Assembly: GCF_000160775.2 (NCBI RefSeq)
Contig: NZ_CM001024.1
Coordinates: 1,166,113 to 1,230,112, forward strand
Reading direction: 5' to 3'
DNA from: Aeromicrobium marinum DSM 15272
GTDB taxonomy: Bacteria; Actinomycetota; Actinomycetes; Propionibacteriales; Nocardioidaceae
Length of the DNA: 64,000 bases
The notes below the pieces were generated by a model. That model was given only the letters and a program-made list of their open reading frames with translations, was not told where the DNA came from and ran no database searches. Numbering within the stretch: the first letter of the stretch is position 1; each line of letters opens with the position of its first letter. A program made the translations under genes and the position numbers. Shown piece after piece: positions 29,638 to 38,688 of the stretch.

Positions 29638-30924
29638 TCAGAGGTGCGTGAGGGTGTGGATGACCAGACCGGCCAGTCCGCCGACCACCGTGCCGTTGAT
29701 GCGGATGAACTGCAGGTCGCGGCCCACGTGCAGCTCGATGCGCCGGGACGTCTCGACCCCGTCCCACCGCTTGACCGTGGCGGAGATGACGGTCGCCAGC
29801 TCGTGGCCGTAGTGCTCGACGGTGTAGGAGGCCACCTCTGCGGCGATCTCGTCGAGCCGGCCGGAGATGCGGGGGTCGGACTCGAGACGGCGACCGAAGG
29901 CCTGGACCTCTTCGATGGCGCGGCGGCGCAGCAGGCCGTCGTCGTCGTGCAGGGCCTCGATGAGCGCTCCACGCAGGGAGTCCCAGATCGAGATCGACGA
30001 CCTGATCAGCTGGGGTTGGGTGAGCAGGCGGTTCTTCAACCGTTCGGCACGCTCCCGTGTGTCCGGATCGTGCTGCAGGTCGTGGGCGAGGGTCGCCAGC
30101 CAGCGGTCGAGGGTCCGGCGGGCCGGGTGGTGCAGGCCGTCGTGGATCTCCTTGACCCACGTGACCGCCTCGAGATGCAGCCGCTGTGACACTCGCTCGT
30201 CGACCCACTGCGGTGTCCACCAGGGGGCGCGCTGCTCCACCAGGGCGGCGACCTCGATCTCGTGCGACACCAACCACCGGTGGAGCTCGCCGGTCACCAG
30301 GTCCACCAGCCCGGTGTGGGCACCTTCCTCGACCACCTCGCCGAGCAGCTGACCGACGACCGGGCTCAGTTCCTCGGCCTCCAGCTTCGGCACCAGCGCC
30401 TCCTGCACCAGGGCCGCGACGTCGTCCGAGGAGATCCGGCGCAGGCCGTGGGCGGCGATCCGCGAGCCCGAGCGCACCACCCGCTCGGCGTGGCCGGCGT
30501 CCGCCAGCCAGGCCCCGGCCCGGGACGCGACCCTCGCCGACATGATCCGCTCGCTCACCACGTCGGACTGCAGGAAGTTGTCGACCACGAACTCCTGCAG
30601 GCTGTCGCCCAGCGACTCCTTGCGCTTGGGGATGATCGCGGTGTGCGGGATCGGCAGACCCAACGGGTGCTTGAACAGCGCCGTCACCGCGAACCAGTCG
30701 GCGATGGCCCCCACCATCGCCGCCTCGGCACCGGCGTTGACGTAGCCCCACGCGCCCTCCCCGTCGCGAGTGAGGAGGAACACGACGGCCGCCAGGCCGA
30801 GCAGGGAGGTCGCGACGATCCGCATCCGGCGCAGCCCGCGCCGCCGCTCGAGGTCGGCGCCCGACAGCTCGGCCGGCATCGCGAAGGACGAGGTCTCGGC
30901 GCTGTCGGCCATGGTGTCGCTCAC
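29638..30924 (-). CDS. DUF445 family membrane protein
   Basis: A 428-aa protein of the DUF445 (YjiN-like) family, function unknown. An N-terminal membrane hairpin region contains MRIVATSLLGLAAVVFLLT (about 37-55), followed by the family motif GAIADWFAVTALFKHPLG and PHTAIIPKRKESLG. A long helical soluble part follows, and a final membrane helix GTVVGGLAGLVIHTLTHL ends the protein, the usual layout of the family. The start is GTG at 30924 because TACTGT lies six bases upstream. An ATG four codons later with GAGGTG upstream would also work. It is divergent from the YpfJ-type peptidase. Confidence 0.9.
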   Translation of the reverse strand: MSDTMADSAETSSFAMPAELSGADLERRRGLRRMRIVATSLLGLAAVVFLLTRDGEGAWGYVNAGAEAAMVGAIADWFAVTALFKHPLGLPIPHTAIIPKRKESLGDSLQEFVVDNFLQSDVVSERIMSARVASRAGAWLADAGHAERVVRSGSRIAAHGLRRISSDDVAALVQEALVPKLEAEELSPVVGQLLGEVVEEGAHTGLVDLVTGELHRWLVSHEIEVAALVEQRAPWWTPQWVDERVSQRLHLEAVTWVKEIHDGLHHPARRTLDRWLATLAHDLQHDPDTRERAERLKNRLLTQPQLIRSSISIWDSLRGALIEALHDDDGLLRRRAIEEVQAFGRRLESDPRISGRLDEIAAEVASYTVEHYGHELATVISATVKRWDGVETSRRIELHVGRDLQFIRINGTVVGGLAGLVIHTLTHL

Positions 30925-30930
30925 CTCGGC

Positions 30931-30936
30931 ACAGTA
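30931..30936 (-). promoter_or_regulatory. Putative leaderless -10 of the DUF445 gene
   Basis: TACTGT on the minus strand lies six bases before the GTG at 30924. Confidence 0.5.
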
Positions 30937-30962
30937 CCCAGATGCCGGAACCGGCACCGCCG

Positions 30963-30968
30963 TAGAAT
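30963..30968 (+). promoter_or_regulatory. Putative leaderless -10 of the YpfJ-like gene
   Basis: TAGAAT, close to the consensus TATAAT, lies six bases before the GTG at 30975. Confidence 0.55.
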
Positions 30969-30974
30969 GCCCGG

Positions 30975-31874
30975 GTGACCTTCAACGACAGCGCCCGGCT
31001 CGACACCAGCCAGGTGCTGGGCGGCAAGGGCGGCGCCATCGCCGGGGGCGGCGTGGGCGGAGTCGTGCTGCTGCTGGTGTACCTGTTCCTCGGGGGCACC
31101 GGGAGCGGCGGAGCCGGCGGTCTGCCGTTCGATCCCTCCCAGGTCCTGTCCGGCAGCAGCTCCGGCAGCAGCGTCGACGTGTCGGAGTGCGAGACCGGTG
31201 CCGACGCCAACCGCTCCGACGTGTGCCGCATCGTCGGCACCGTCAACAGCGTCCAGGACTACTGGACCGACGCCCTGCCCGCCGATGTCGGCGTGCAGTT
31301 CCGTGAGTCCACCACCGTGATCTTCTCGGGCAGCACCCAGTCGGCGTGCGGCACCGCGTCGTCGGCCACCGGCCCGTTCTACTGCCCCACCGACGAGCGC
31401 ATCTACATCGATGCCGGGTTCTTCGACGACCTCAGCGGCCGGTTCGGGGCCGACGGAGGCACGCTCGCGCAGATGTACGTCGTGGCGCACGAGTACGGGC
31501 ACCACGTGCAGCACATCCTCGGCTACCTGGCGCAGGCCCAGGCCGACCGGTCGACCGGACCGACCAGCAGCGGCGTGCGGGTCGAGCTGATGGCCGACTG
31601 CCTCGCCGGCGTGTGGGCGCACCACGCGGCCGACACGCAGGACGACGGCGGCGTCGCGCTGATCGAACCCCTGACCGATGCCGACATCGCGTCGGCGCTG
31701 TCGGCGGCAGAAGCCGTCGGTGACGACAACATCCAGGAGAACCTCGGCGGCGGCACCGTGAACCCCGAGACCTGGACCCACGGCTCCAGCGACCAGCGGC
31801 AGCGCTGGTTCCTGTCCGGGTACGAGCAGGGGACCGCCAACGTGTGCAACACCTTCGAGACGGACGACCTCTAG
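30975..31874 (+). CDS. Neutral zinc metallopeptidase, YpfJ family
   Basis: A 299-aa membrane-anchored putative zinc peptidase. An N-terminal segment GGAIAGGGVGGVVLLLVYLF (about 19-38) anchors it, and the rest should face outside. The zinc site is VVAHEYGHHVQ (HEXXH, about 173-177), with the third ligand probably in RVELMADCLAGVWAH (about 202-216). The N-terminal RLDTSQVLGGKGG and the YIDAGFFDDLSGRFGA block are typical of the family. Several Cys residues (C73, C84 and others) may form disulfides outside. TAGAAT six bases upstream of the GTG points to a leaderless mRNA. The CPBP gene follows within four bases. Confidence 0.92.
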   Translation: MTFNDSARLDTSQVLGGKGGAIAGGGVGGVVLLLVYLFLGGTGSGGAGGLPFDPSQVLSGSSSGSSVDVSECETGADANRSDVCRIVGTVNSVQDYWTDALPADVGVQFRESTTVIFSGSTQSACGTASSATGPFYCPTDERIYIDAGFFDDLSGRFGADGGTLAQMYVVAHEYGHHVQHILGYLAQAQADRSTGPTSSGVRVELMADCLAGVWAHHAADTQDDGGVALIEPLTDADIASALSAAEAVGDDNIQENLGGGTVNPETWTHGSSDQRQRWFLSGYEQGTANVCNTFETDDL

Positions 31875-31877
31875 GTC

Positions 31878-32609
31878 GTGTCCACCCCCTCACCCACCCG
31901 GCTGCGGGCCGAGGTCTGGATCGTGCTCGGCCTGTCCCTGGGGCAGTCCGCCGTGTACGCCGTGCTCAGCCTGGTCATCAAGCTGACCGATGGTGGTCTG
32001 CGTGAGTCCACCGCCACACTCAACGCCACCCGTGCGGACCGCCAGTGGCTGGACCTCACCCTGCAGCTGCTGAGCATCGGCTTCGGCGTGCTGCCGGTGC
32101 TCCTGGCGCTGTACCTCCTGGCCGGCCGGCCGATCGGCTTCGACCGCACCCGCCCGCGTCATGACCTGCTGGTCGGCACCGGACTCGCCGCCGTGATCGG
32201 GATTCCCGGGCTCGGCCTGTACTTCGCCGGAAGAGCGCTCGGAGTCACCGCCGAGATCGTGCCGGCGCCGGACACCGTGTACCTCTGGACGGTCGGCATC
32301 CTCGTGCTCGCCGCACTCCAGAACGGCCTCCTCGAGGAAGTCGTGATGGTGGGCTACCTGCAGACCCGGCTGCGGCAGCTCGGCTGGGGTCCCTGGCCCG
32401 CGATCGTGCTCAGCTCCCTGATCCGCGGCACCTACCACCTGTACCAGGGCTTCGGCCAGGCCCTGGGCAACGTGGTCATGGGGCTGGTGTTCGGCTGGTG
32501 GTTCGAACGCACCGGCCGTGTCATGCCGCTCGTGGTGGCCCACACGCTGCTCGACGTCGTGGCGTTCGTGGGCTACCTCGCCCTGGCCGACCAGATCGGC
32601 TTGCGATGA
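31878..32609 (+). CDS. CPBP-family intramembrane protease homologue
   Basis: A 243-aa polytopic membrane protein of the CPBP (CaaX protease and bacteriocin-processing) family with about six to eight membrane segments. The motif region is NGLLEEVVMVGYLQTRLRQL (about 151-170). The Glu pair is present, but the Arg of the usual EExxxR is replaced by Val, a variant I recall in actinobacterial members. The second motif is SSLIRGTYHLYQGFG with the catalytic-region His, and VVAHTLLDVVAF carries the third. The GTG start follows the YpfJ-type gene by three bases, and the stop overlaps hrpA (ATGA). The three genes thus form one operon. Confidence 0.88.
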   Translation: MSTPSPTRLRAEVWIVLGLSLGQSAVYAVLSLVIKLTDGGLRESTATLNATRADRQWLDLTLQLLSIGFGVLPVLLALYLLAGRPIGFDRTRPRHDLLVGTGLAAVIGIPGLGLYFAGRALGVTAEIVPAPDTVYLWTVGILVLAALQNGLLEEVVMVGYLQTRLRQLGWGPWPAIVLSSLIRGTYHLYQGFGQALGNVVMGLVFGWWFERTGRVMPLVVAHTLLDVVAFVGYLALADQIGLR

Positions 32610-35600
32610 GGCTGGAGTTCGACGACGCGCTGCCGATCTCGGCACGCCGCGACGAGATCGGTGCCGCGATCCGTGACCACCAGGTCGTGGTCGTGGCCGG
32701 TGAGACCGGATCGGGCAAGACCACCCAGCTGCCCAAGATCGTGCTGGGGCTCGGGCGCACCGCGATCGCCCACACCCAGCCGCGGCGTCTGGCTGCGCGC
32801 TCGGTGGCCCGCCGCATCGCCGACGAGTGCGACGTCGAGCTGGGCGCCGAGGTCGGCTACGCGGTGCGGTTCGACGACCAGAGCAGCCGCGACACTCAGG
32901 TTCGGCTGGTCACCGACGGACTGCTGCTCGCGGAGATCCACGGTGACCGCGACCTGCGGCGCTACGACACGATCATCATCGACGAGGCGCACGAGCGTTC
33001 GCTGTCGATCGACTTCCTGCTGGGGTACCTGCACCAGCTGCTCCCCCGTCGACCCGACCTCAAGGTCGTCATCACGTCGGCGACGATCGACGTCGATCGG
33101 TTCGCCGCCCTGTTCGACGCCCCGGTCATCGAGGTCAGCGGGCGCACCTACCCCGTCGAGGTCCGCTACCGACCCCTGCACGAGAGCGACTCCGGCGACC
33201 TGCTGGAGGGCATCACCGCCGCGATCGACGAGCTGCCGCGCGACGGCGACATCCTCGTGTTCCTGCCGGGCGAACGCGACATCCGAGACGCCGCCGACCA
33301 CCTCGCCGGGCGCCAGTACCCCCGCACCGAGATCCTCCCGCTCTACGGGCGGCTGGCCGCGCACGACCAGCAGAAGATCTTCGGCCCGACCTCCGGCCGG
33401 CGGATCGTGCTGGCCACCAACGTCGCCGAGACGTCACTGACCGTCCCGGGCATCCGGTTCGTCGTCGACCCCGGCCTGGCCCGCATCTCGCGCTACAGCC
33501 AACGTCTCAAGGTCCAACGCCTGCCGATCGAGCCGATCTCGCAGGCCAGCGCCGCCCAGCGGGCCGGGCGGTGCGGTCGCGTGGCGGACGGCATCTGCAT
33601 CCGGCTGTACTCCGAGGAGGACCACGACGGTCGGCCGGAGTTCACCGACCCCGAGATCCTGCGCACCAACCTGGCTTCCGTCATGCTCCAGATGGCCTCG
33701 CTCGACCTCGGCGACATCCGTGAGTTCGGCTTCCTCGACCCGCCGGACTCGCGTGCCGTCGCCGACGGGATCGCGCTGCTGCGCGAGCTGGGTGCGCTGG
33801 CACCTGGGCGAGGTGCGGCCGACCGCCTGACCCGCCTCGGCCGGACGATGGCCGGGCTGCCCGTCGACCCACGGCTGGCGCGCATGCTGCTGGCGGCCGA
33901 CCGCCTCGGGTGCCTGGGCGACGTGCTCGTCATCGTCGCGGCGATGTCGATCCAGGACCCGCGCGAGCGTCCGCTGGAGCAGCAGCAGGCCGCCGATGAG
34001 AAGCACGCCCGGTTCCGGCAGCCGGACTCCGACTTCTTGTCGTGGTTGTCGCTCTGGTCCTATCTGCGCGAGCTGCACGACCAGCAGTCGCACAGCAAGT
34101 TCCGCAAGCAGGTGCAGGCGGAGTTCCTGCACTACCTGCGGATCCGGGAGTGGCAGGACGTCCACACCCAGCTGCGGCGGACGGCCAAGGACATGGGGCT
34201 CAAGCCCGGACCGACCGGCGCGGATCCCGACCTGGTGCACCGCGCCCTGCTGACGGGACTGCTCTCGCAGGTGGGGCTGCGGGAGCCCGACGGGCGGGAG
34301 TTCGCCGGCGCCCGTGGGGCGCGGTTCATGGTGTTCCCCGGCTCCGGCCTGGCCAAGAAGCCGCCGGCGTGGGTGATGGCCGGCGAGCTGGTCGAGACCA
34401 ACCGCCTGTGGGCCCGCTCGGTCGCCAGGGTGCAGCCGGAGTGGATCGAGGAGGCCGCCGCGCACCTGGTGAAGCGGCAGTACGCCGAGCCCCACTGGTC
34501 GATCAAGCGCGGAGCGGTCATGGCCCGGGAGCGGGTCACGCTCTACGGCCTCCCCGTGGTGGCCGACCGTCTGGTGCAGTACGGCCGGATCGACCCCGAG
34601 GTCTCGCGCGAGCTGTTCATCCGCCACGCGTTGGTGCAGGGCGAGTGGCGCACCCACCATCACTTCTGGGACCGCAACCAGGCCCTCGTGACCGAGGTCG
34701 ACGAGCTGGAGGACCGGCTGCGTCGGCGTGACCTGCGCGCCGACGACGACACCCTGTGCGCGTTCTACGACGAGCGCATCCCGGCCGAGGTCGTGTCGGT
34801 GCGCCACTTCGACGCCTGGTGGAAGAAGACCCGCCGCAACTCCCCCGACCTGCTCGACCTGACCCGCGAGATGCTGCTCGCCGACTCCCCCGACGCCGAC
34901 GCGGAGTTCCCTCGTGAATGGCACTCCGACGGCGAGTCGTACCCCCTCACCTATGCGTTCGAGCCCGGCGCCGACGTCGACGGGGTCACGGTGGACGTGC
35001 CGCTCGCCCGTCTGCTGGCCGTCGACGACCGCGCCTTCGCCTGGCACGTGCCGGGGCACCGGGTCGAGCTGGTCACCGAGCTGATCCGGTCGCTGCCCAA
35101 GCGACTGCGTCGCGAGTTCGTGCCGGCCGGTCAGTTCGCTCCGCGGCTGGTCGCGGCGATGGACCCGGGATCGGATGACCTGACGGCCGAGCTGGCCCGA
35201 CAGATGCGCCTGCTGAACGGCACGGTCGTGGACGCCGACGACTTCGACGTGTCCGCCCTTCCGGACCACCTGCGCGTCACCTTCCGGGTCGTCGACGGCG
35301 ACAGCGAGCTGGCCCGCGGCAAGAACCTGTCGGCCCTGCGCGAGCAGCTCACCACTCACCTGCGGGCGGACCTCACCGCGGTGGCGCGGCAGGAGGAGCG
35401 CACCGGTCTGCGGCGCTGGGAGGTCGGGACCCTCGAACCCACGCTCCGCGCCGGTCAGGTGACCGGCTACCCGGCGCTCGTCGACGAGGGGTCGAGCGTC
35501 GCCCTGCGGATCCTGGACTCCGAGGCCGAGCAGACGGCGGCGATGGTGCGGGGGCAGGCACGCCTCCTGTCCTTCGCCCTTCCCTCACCGGTGCCCGGCA

Positions 35601-36205
35601 TCGGACGGACCCTGGACCTGCATGCCAAGCTCCTGCTCTCGACCGGGCCCCACCGTGATGCCGCCGCCGTCATCGAGGAGTGCTGGCTGGCCGCGCTCGA
35701 CGCCCTCGTCGTCCGGCACGGCGGTCCGGTTCGGGACGAGCGGTCGTACGACGCCCTCCGCGAGTGGGTCCGGGGGGAGATGTTCGACGAGACCGAACGT
35801 GCCGTGCGGACCTCTCTCGACGTCCTGCGGGCCTACGGCGAGCTCGTACCGCTCCCGAAGACCGAGGCCGGCGAGGACGTCCGGGTGCAGCTGTCGTGGC
35901 TGGTCCACCCGGGCTTCATCCGTGATGCCGGGACCGCGCAGCTGCGGCGACTTCCCGTCTACCTCCAGGCGGCGAGACGTCGTCTCGACACCCCGCTGAC
36001 CGACGACCTGGTTGCGGCGCAGGAGCTGGAGGCACGGTTCCACGAGAGGACCGCCGGGCTGGGCACCTGGGCACGGCTGGCGCCTGACGTGCAGCACGTC
36101 CGATGGGCGCTGGAGGAGCTGCGGGTCAGCCTGCTCGCGCAACAGCTCCGCACGGCGTTCCCGGTGTCGGTCAAGCGGGTCACCGCGCTCGTCGACGCCC
36201 TCTGA
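32606..36205 (+). CDS. hrpA: ATP-dependent RNA helicase HrpA
   Basis: A DEAH-box RNA helicase of 1199 aa, full length for the family. Motif I is GETGSGKTTQLP (about 31-42), motif Ia is HTQPRRLAA, motif II is IIIDEAHERSLS, motif III is ITSATIDV, motif V is VLATNVAETSLTVPG, and motif VI is QRAGRCGRVADG. Helicase-associated and OB-fold regions follow. The very long C-terminal extension (from about residue 660) is the DUF3418-type part that is specific to HrpA. In E. coli HrpA acts on stalled ribosomes and mRNA processing. It is translationally coupled to the CPBP gene by an ATGA overlap. A 420-bp repeat block follows its 3' end. Confidence 0.96.
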   Translation: MRLEFDDALPISARRDEIGAAIRDHQVVVVAGETGSGKTTQLPKIVLGLGRTAIAHTQPRRLAARSVARRIADECDVELGAEVGYAVRFDDQSSRDTQVRLVTDGLLLAEIHGDRDLRRYDTIIIDEAHERSLSIDFLLGYLHQLLPRRPDLKVVITSATIDVDRFAALFDAPVIEVSGRTYPVEVRYRPLHESDSGDLLEGITAAIDELPRDGDILVFLPGERDIRDAADHLAGRQYPRTEILPLYGRLAAHDQQKIFGPTSGRRIVLATNVAETSLTVPGIRFVVDPGLARISRYSQRLKVQRLPIEPISQASAAQRAGRCGRVADGICIRLYSEEDHDGRPEFTDPEILRTNLASVMLQMASLDLGDIREFGFLDPPDSRAVADGIALLRELGALAPGRGAADRLTRLGRTMAGLPVDPRLARMLLAADRLGCLGDVLVIVAAMSIQDPRERPLEQQQAADEKHARFRQPDSDFLSWLSLWSYLRELHDQQSHSKFRKQVQAEFLHYLRIREWQDVHTQLRRTAKDMGLKPGPTGADPDLVHRALLTGLLSQVGLREPDGREFAGARGARFMVFPGSGLAKKPPAWVMAGELVETNRLWARSVARVQPEWIEEAAAHLVKRQYAEPHWSIKRGAVMARERVTLYGLPVVADRLVQYGRIDPEVSRELFIRHALVQGEWRTHHHFWDRNQALVTEVDELEDRLRRRDLRADDDTLCAFYDERIPAEVVSVRHFDAWWKKTRRNSPDLLDLTREMLLADSPDADAEFPREWHSDGESYPLTYAFEPGADVDGVTVDVPLARLLAVDDRAFAWHVPGHRVELVTELIRSLPKRLRREFVPAGQFAPRLVAAMDPGSDDLTAELARQMRLLNGTVVDADDFDVSALPDHLRVTFRVVDGDSELARGKNLSALREQLTTHLRADLTAVARQEERTGLRRWEVGTLEPTLRAGQVTGYPALVDEGSSVALRILDSEAEQTAAMVRGQARLLSFALPSPVPGIGRTLDLHAKLLLSTGPHRDAAAVIEECWLAALDALVVRHGGPVRDERSYDALREWVRGEMFDETERAVRTSLDVLRAYGELVPLPKTEAGEDVRVQLSWLVHPGFIRDAGTAQLRRLPVYLQAARRRLDTPLTDDLVAAQELEARFHERTAGLGTWARLAPDVQHVRWALEELRVSLLAQQLRTAFPVSVKRVTALVDAL

Positions 36206-36270
36206 CCGCGCTCAGTACCAGCCGAGGGTCCCGGCGGCGTCGGCCGCGATGACGAATCCGACGATCCCAC

Positions 36271-36687
36271 GTGAGTGAGCGCCTCGGGCTCGTTCCTCGC
36301 CCTCACGGTCGCTCCGCTCCCTGGCGACCACACGGGGGCGTGGTTTCGAGGCTGCTCGTTCCTCGCAGCACCTCAACCACCGAGAACACGCGACCGCGCG
36401 TTCGCCAGCCCGAGCGTGCGAGGGCGTGAGCGCAGCGAGGCGAACCTCGCGTGAGTGAGCGCCTCGGGCTCGTTCCTCGCCCTCACGGTCGCTCCGCTCC
36501 CTGGCGACCACACGGGGGCGTGGTTTCGAGGCTGCTCGTTCCTCGCAGCACCTCAACCACCGAGAACACGCGACCGCGCGTTCGCCAGCCCGAGCTTGCG
36601 AGGGCGTGAGCGCAGCGAGGCGAACCTCGCGTGAGTGAACGCCTCGGGCTCGTTCCTCGCCCTCACGGTCGCTCCGCTCCCTGGCGA
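36271..36687. repeat. Modular intergenic repeat block 2: 180-bp tandem duplication
   Basis: This fills the 509-bp gap between the convergent hrpA and FKBP genes. A 180-bp unit (36271-36450) is repeated at 36451-36630 with only one or two base changes, plus a partial third copy to 36687. Each unit holds module B (GCCTCGGGCTCGTTCC, then CTCCCTGGCGACCAC), module C (GTGGTT to AACCAC with inner GCTGC/GCAGC) and module A (GTTCGCC to GGCGAAC). The near identity implies a recent duplication or ongoing homogenisation. No gene is visible in it. Confidence 0.93.
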
Positions 36688-36714
36688 ACGAGGGCCTACG
36701 AGGCGAACCTGACG

Positions 36715-37077
36715 TCAGCCGACGCCGAGCAGGTCGATCACGAAGATGAGGGTCTTGCCCGACAGGCGGTGACCGCCACCGGCCGGCCCGTAGGCCAGCT
36801 CGGGCGGGCACACCAGCTGGCGACGACCGCCGACCTTCATGCCGGGGATGCCCTGCTGCCAGGCGCCGATGAGCTGCGGCAGCGGGAAGTTCGCGGACTG
36901 TCCGCGGTCCCAGGAAGCGTCGAACTGCTCGCCGGTGTCGAACTCGACGCCGACGTAGTGCACGTCGACGACCCCGCCGGCCACGGCCTCGGGGCCGTCG
37001 CCGACGACCAGGTCGGTGATCTGCAGCTCGGTGGGCGCCGGGCCCTCGATGAAGTCCACTTCAGGCTTGGATGTCAT
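36715..37077 (-). CDS. FKBP-type peptidyl-prolyl cis-trans isomerase
   Basis: A 120-aa single-domain FKBP that catalyses proline isomerisation and acts as a folding helper in the cytoplasm (no signal peptide). Typical FK506-fold positions are visible: VVDVHYVGVEFDTGEQFDAS (about 36-55), FPLPQLIGAWQQGIPGMKVG (about 69-88), GGRRQLVCPPELAYG, and the final strand LIFVIDLLGVG. The usual length of the family is about 110-125. The ATG has AGGATCG upstream. Its 3' end faces the repeat block, and it is divergent from the alcohol dehydrogenase. Confidence 0.95.
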   Translation of the reverse strand: MTSKPEVDFIEGPAPTELQITDLVVGDGPEAVAGGVVDVHYVGVEFDTGEQFDASWDRGQSANFPLPQLIGAWQQGIPGMKVGGRRQLVCPPELAYGPAGGGHRLSGKTLIFVIDLLGVG

Positions 37078-37120
37078 CCTGCGATCCTTCCACACCCGTC
37101 GACGCGCAAGAATGGGCCCC

Positions 37121-38167
37121 ATGCGCGCCACACTCCTGCACTCGCCCCGCGACATCCGCCTCGACGACGTGCCCGATGCTGCCCTCGTCCTCGACACCGA
37201 CGCCGTCGTTCGCGTGGTCGCCTCCTGCATCTGCGGGTCCGACCTGTGGCCGTACCGAGGCGTCCACGACGTGCGCAAGCCGCAACGCATCGGACACGAG
37301 TTCGTGGGCATCGTCGAGCAGGTCGGCGCCGACGTCTCGACCGTGCAGCCCGGTGACTTCGTCATCGCGCCGTTCACCTTCTCCGACAACACCTGCGCAC
37401 TGTGCGAGCGCGGTGTCCACACGTCGTGCACCAACGGCGGCATGTGGGGTCTGCGGGACAAGCAGGGCCACGACGTCGACGGCGGTCAGGGTGAGTTCGT
37501 CCGGATCCCCTGGGCCGACGGCACCCTCGTCGCGACCCCGTCGGAGCCCAGTGCGGAGATGATCCCGCACCTGCTGACCCTCTCGGACGTGTTCCCCACC
37601 GGTCACCACGCCGCCGTCTCGGCCGGCGTCAAGGCCGGCAGCACCGTCGCCGTCGTCGGTGACGGTGCTGTCGGACTCAGCGCCGTGCTCGCGGCCAAGC
37701 GACTCGGCGCCGCACGCATCGTGGCCATGTCCCGCCACGACGACCGCCAGCAGGTGGCCCGGTCCTTCGGTGCCGACGAGATCGTCGCCGAGCGTGGCAA
37801 GGAGGGCGCCAAGACCGTCCGCGAGATGCTCGACGGCATCGGCGCCGACCACGTGCTGGAGTGCGTGGGCACCAAGGACAGCATGGCGCAGGCGATCGCC
37901 TGCGCCCGTCCTGGCGGGAGGATCGGTTACGTGGGCGTCCCCCACGACGTCGAGCTCAACGTCCCGGCGATGTTCGGCCGCAACATCGGCATCGCCGGCG
38001 GCATCGCCCCGGTCCGCGCCTACCTCGGCGAGCTGCTCCCCGACGTGCTCGACGGCACCGTCGCCCCGGGAGCCGTCTTCGACCTCACGGTGCCGCTCGA
38101 CCAGGTCGCCGAGGGCTACCGCGCGATGGACGAGCGGACGGCGATCAAGACGATGCTGACGATCTGA
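37121..38167 (+). CDS. Zinc-dependent alcohol dehydrogenase (MDR family)
   Basis: Medium-chain NAD(P)-dependent dehydrogenase of 348 aa. The catalytic zinc ligands are in SCICGSD (about 38) and RIGHEFVG (about 60-61). The lobe that usually holds a structural zinc reads CALCERGVHTSC with only three Cys, a variant of the standard four. The Rossmann site is VAVVGDGAVGLSAVLAAKRL (about 182-201), and the dinucleotide tail is SRHDDR. Substrate and coenzyme preference cannot be read reliably. The ATG at 37121 has no strong ribosome binding site and lies seven bases after an AAGAAT. A MarR regulator is convergent, with three bases between. Confidence 0.92.
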   Translation: MRATLLHSPRDIRLDDVPDAALVLDTDAVVRVVASCICGSDLWPYRGVHDVRKPQRIGHEFVGIVEQVGADVSTVQPGDFVIAPFTFSDNTCALCERGVHTSCTNGGMWGLRDKQGHDVDGGQGEFVRIPWADGTLVATPSEPSAEMIPHLLTLSDVFPTGHHAAVSAGVKAGSTVAVVGDGAVGLSAVLAAKRLGAARIVAMSRHDDRQQVARSFGADEIVAERGKEGAKTVREMLDGIGADHVLECVGTKDSMAQAIACARPGGRIGYVGVPHDVELNVPAMFGRNIGIAGGIAPVRAYLGELLPDVLDGTVAPGAVFDLTVPLDQVAEGYRAMDERTAIKTMLTI

Positions 38168-38170
38168 GCG

Positions 38171-38617
38171 TCAGTCGAGCGTCGCGTCGGCGGCGTCGTT
38201 GTACCGGTGCAGCAGGTCGGTGAAAGCGGCCACGTCGTCAGCGTCCCAGCCGCTGAAGAGCTCCTCGAGGCGACGCTGGACGTCGGTGCGGGCAGCGTTC
38301 AGCTGCGCGAGGGCCGGCCCGGCCGGGGTCAGCAGCCGGGCGCGGCCGTCGAGGGGATCCGGTGTCTGCTCGACCAGGCCCAGTCGGACCAGCGTCGACA
38401 CCGCGCGGCTCGCCGTGGACTTGTGCACACCGAAGCTCTCCGCCAGGTCGGCGCCCCGCACCTCGCCCGGTGCCTCGCAGATGCCGAGGAAGAACAGGTA
38501 GGTCCCGTAGTCGAGCTCGGGGTGCAGCTGCTCGACGATCCGCATCGACCGGCGCCGGAGCCGCTGGGTGAGCCGCGTCAGCTCGTACTCGACGTCGAAC
38601 GGACGCTGGCTGGTCAT
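38171..38617 (-). CDS. MarR-family transcriptional regulator
   Basis: A 148-aa winged-helix dimeric regulator. The helix-turn-helix is in VRGADLAESFGVHKSTASRA (about 53-72), with the wing at LVEQTPDPLDGRARLLTPAG (about 82-101), the DxR-type wing signature of MarR. The ATG at 38617 has TAGGGT six bases upstream (leaderless pattern). The neighbours are the convergent alcohol dehydrogenase and, upstream, the acyl-CoA dehydrogenase operon that ends at a strong hairpin. The targets and inducer are unknown; aromatic acids are common for the family. Confidence 0.92.
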   Translation of the reverse strand: MTSQRPFDVEYELTRLTQRLRRRSMRIVEQLHPELDYGTYLFFLGICEAPGEVRGADLAESFGVHKSTASRAVSTLVRLGLVEQTPDPLDGRARLLTPAGPALAQLNAARTDVQRRLEELFSGWDADDVAAFTDLLHRYNDAADATLD

Positions 38618-38623
38618 GGAGCG

Positions 38624-38629
38624 ACCCTA
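38624..38629 (-). promoter_or_regulatory. Putative leaderless -10 of the MarR gene
   Basis: TAGGGT on the minus strand lies six bases before the ATG at 38617. Confidence 0.5.
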
Positions 38630-38636
38630 CCGACAG

Positions 38637-38668
38637 CGCGAGGGGCACCCGTACGGATGCCCCTCGCG
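38637..38668 (-). terminator. Strong hairpin without U tract after the acyl-CoA dehydrogenase operon
   Basis: A perfect 11-bp stem (CGCGAGGGGCA with TGCCCCTCGCG) encloses a loop that can itself pair as CCGTACGG. It lies 20 bases past the stop of the acyl-CoA dehydrogenase gene. No U run follows, as is common for actinobacterial terminators. Confidence 0.65.
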
Positions 38669-38688
38669 TCGGTGTCGGTGCCGAGGTG

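Noticed and set aside
36212-36811. A 199-codon minus-strand frame across repeat block 2
   Set aside because: It is a repeat translation with two near-identical segments, plus antisense to the FKBP gene end. It is not a gene.
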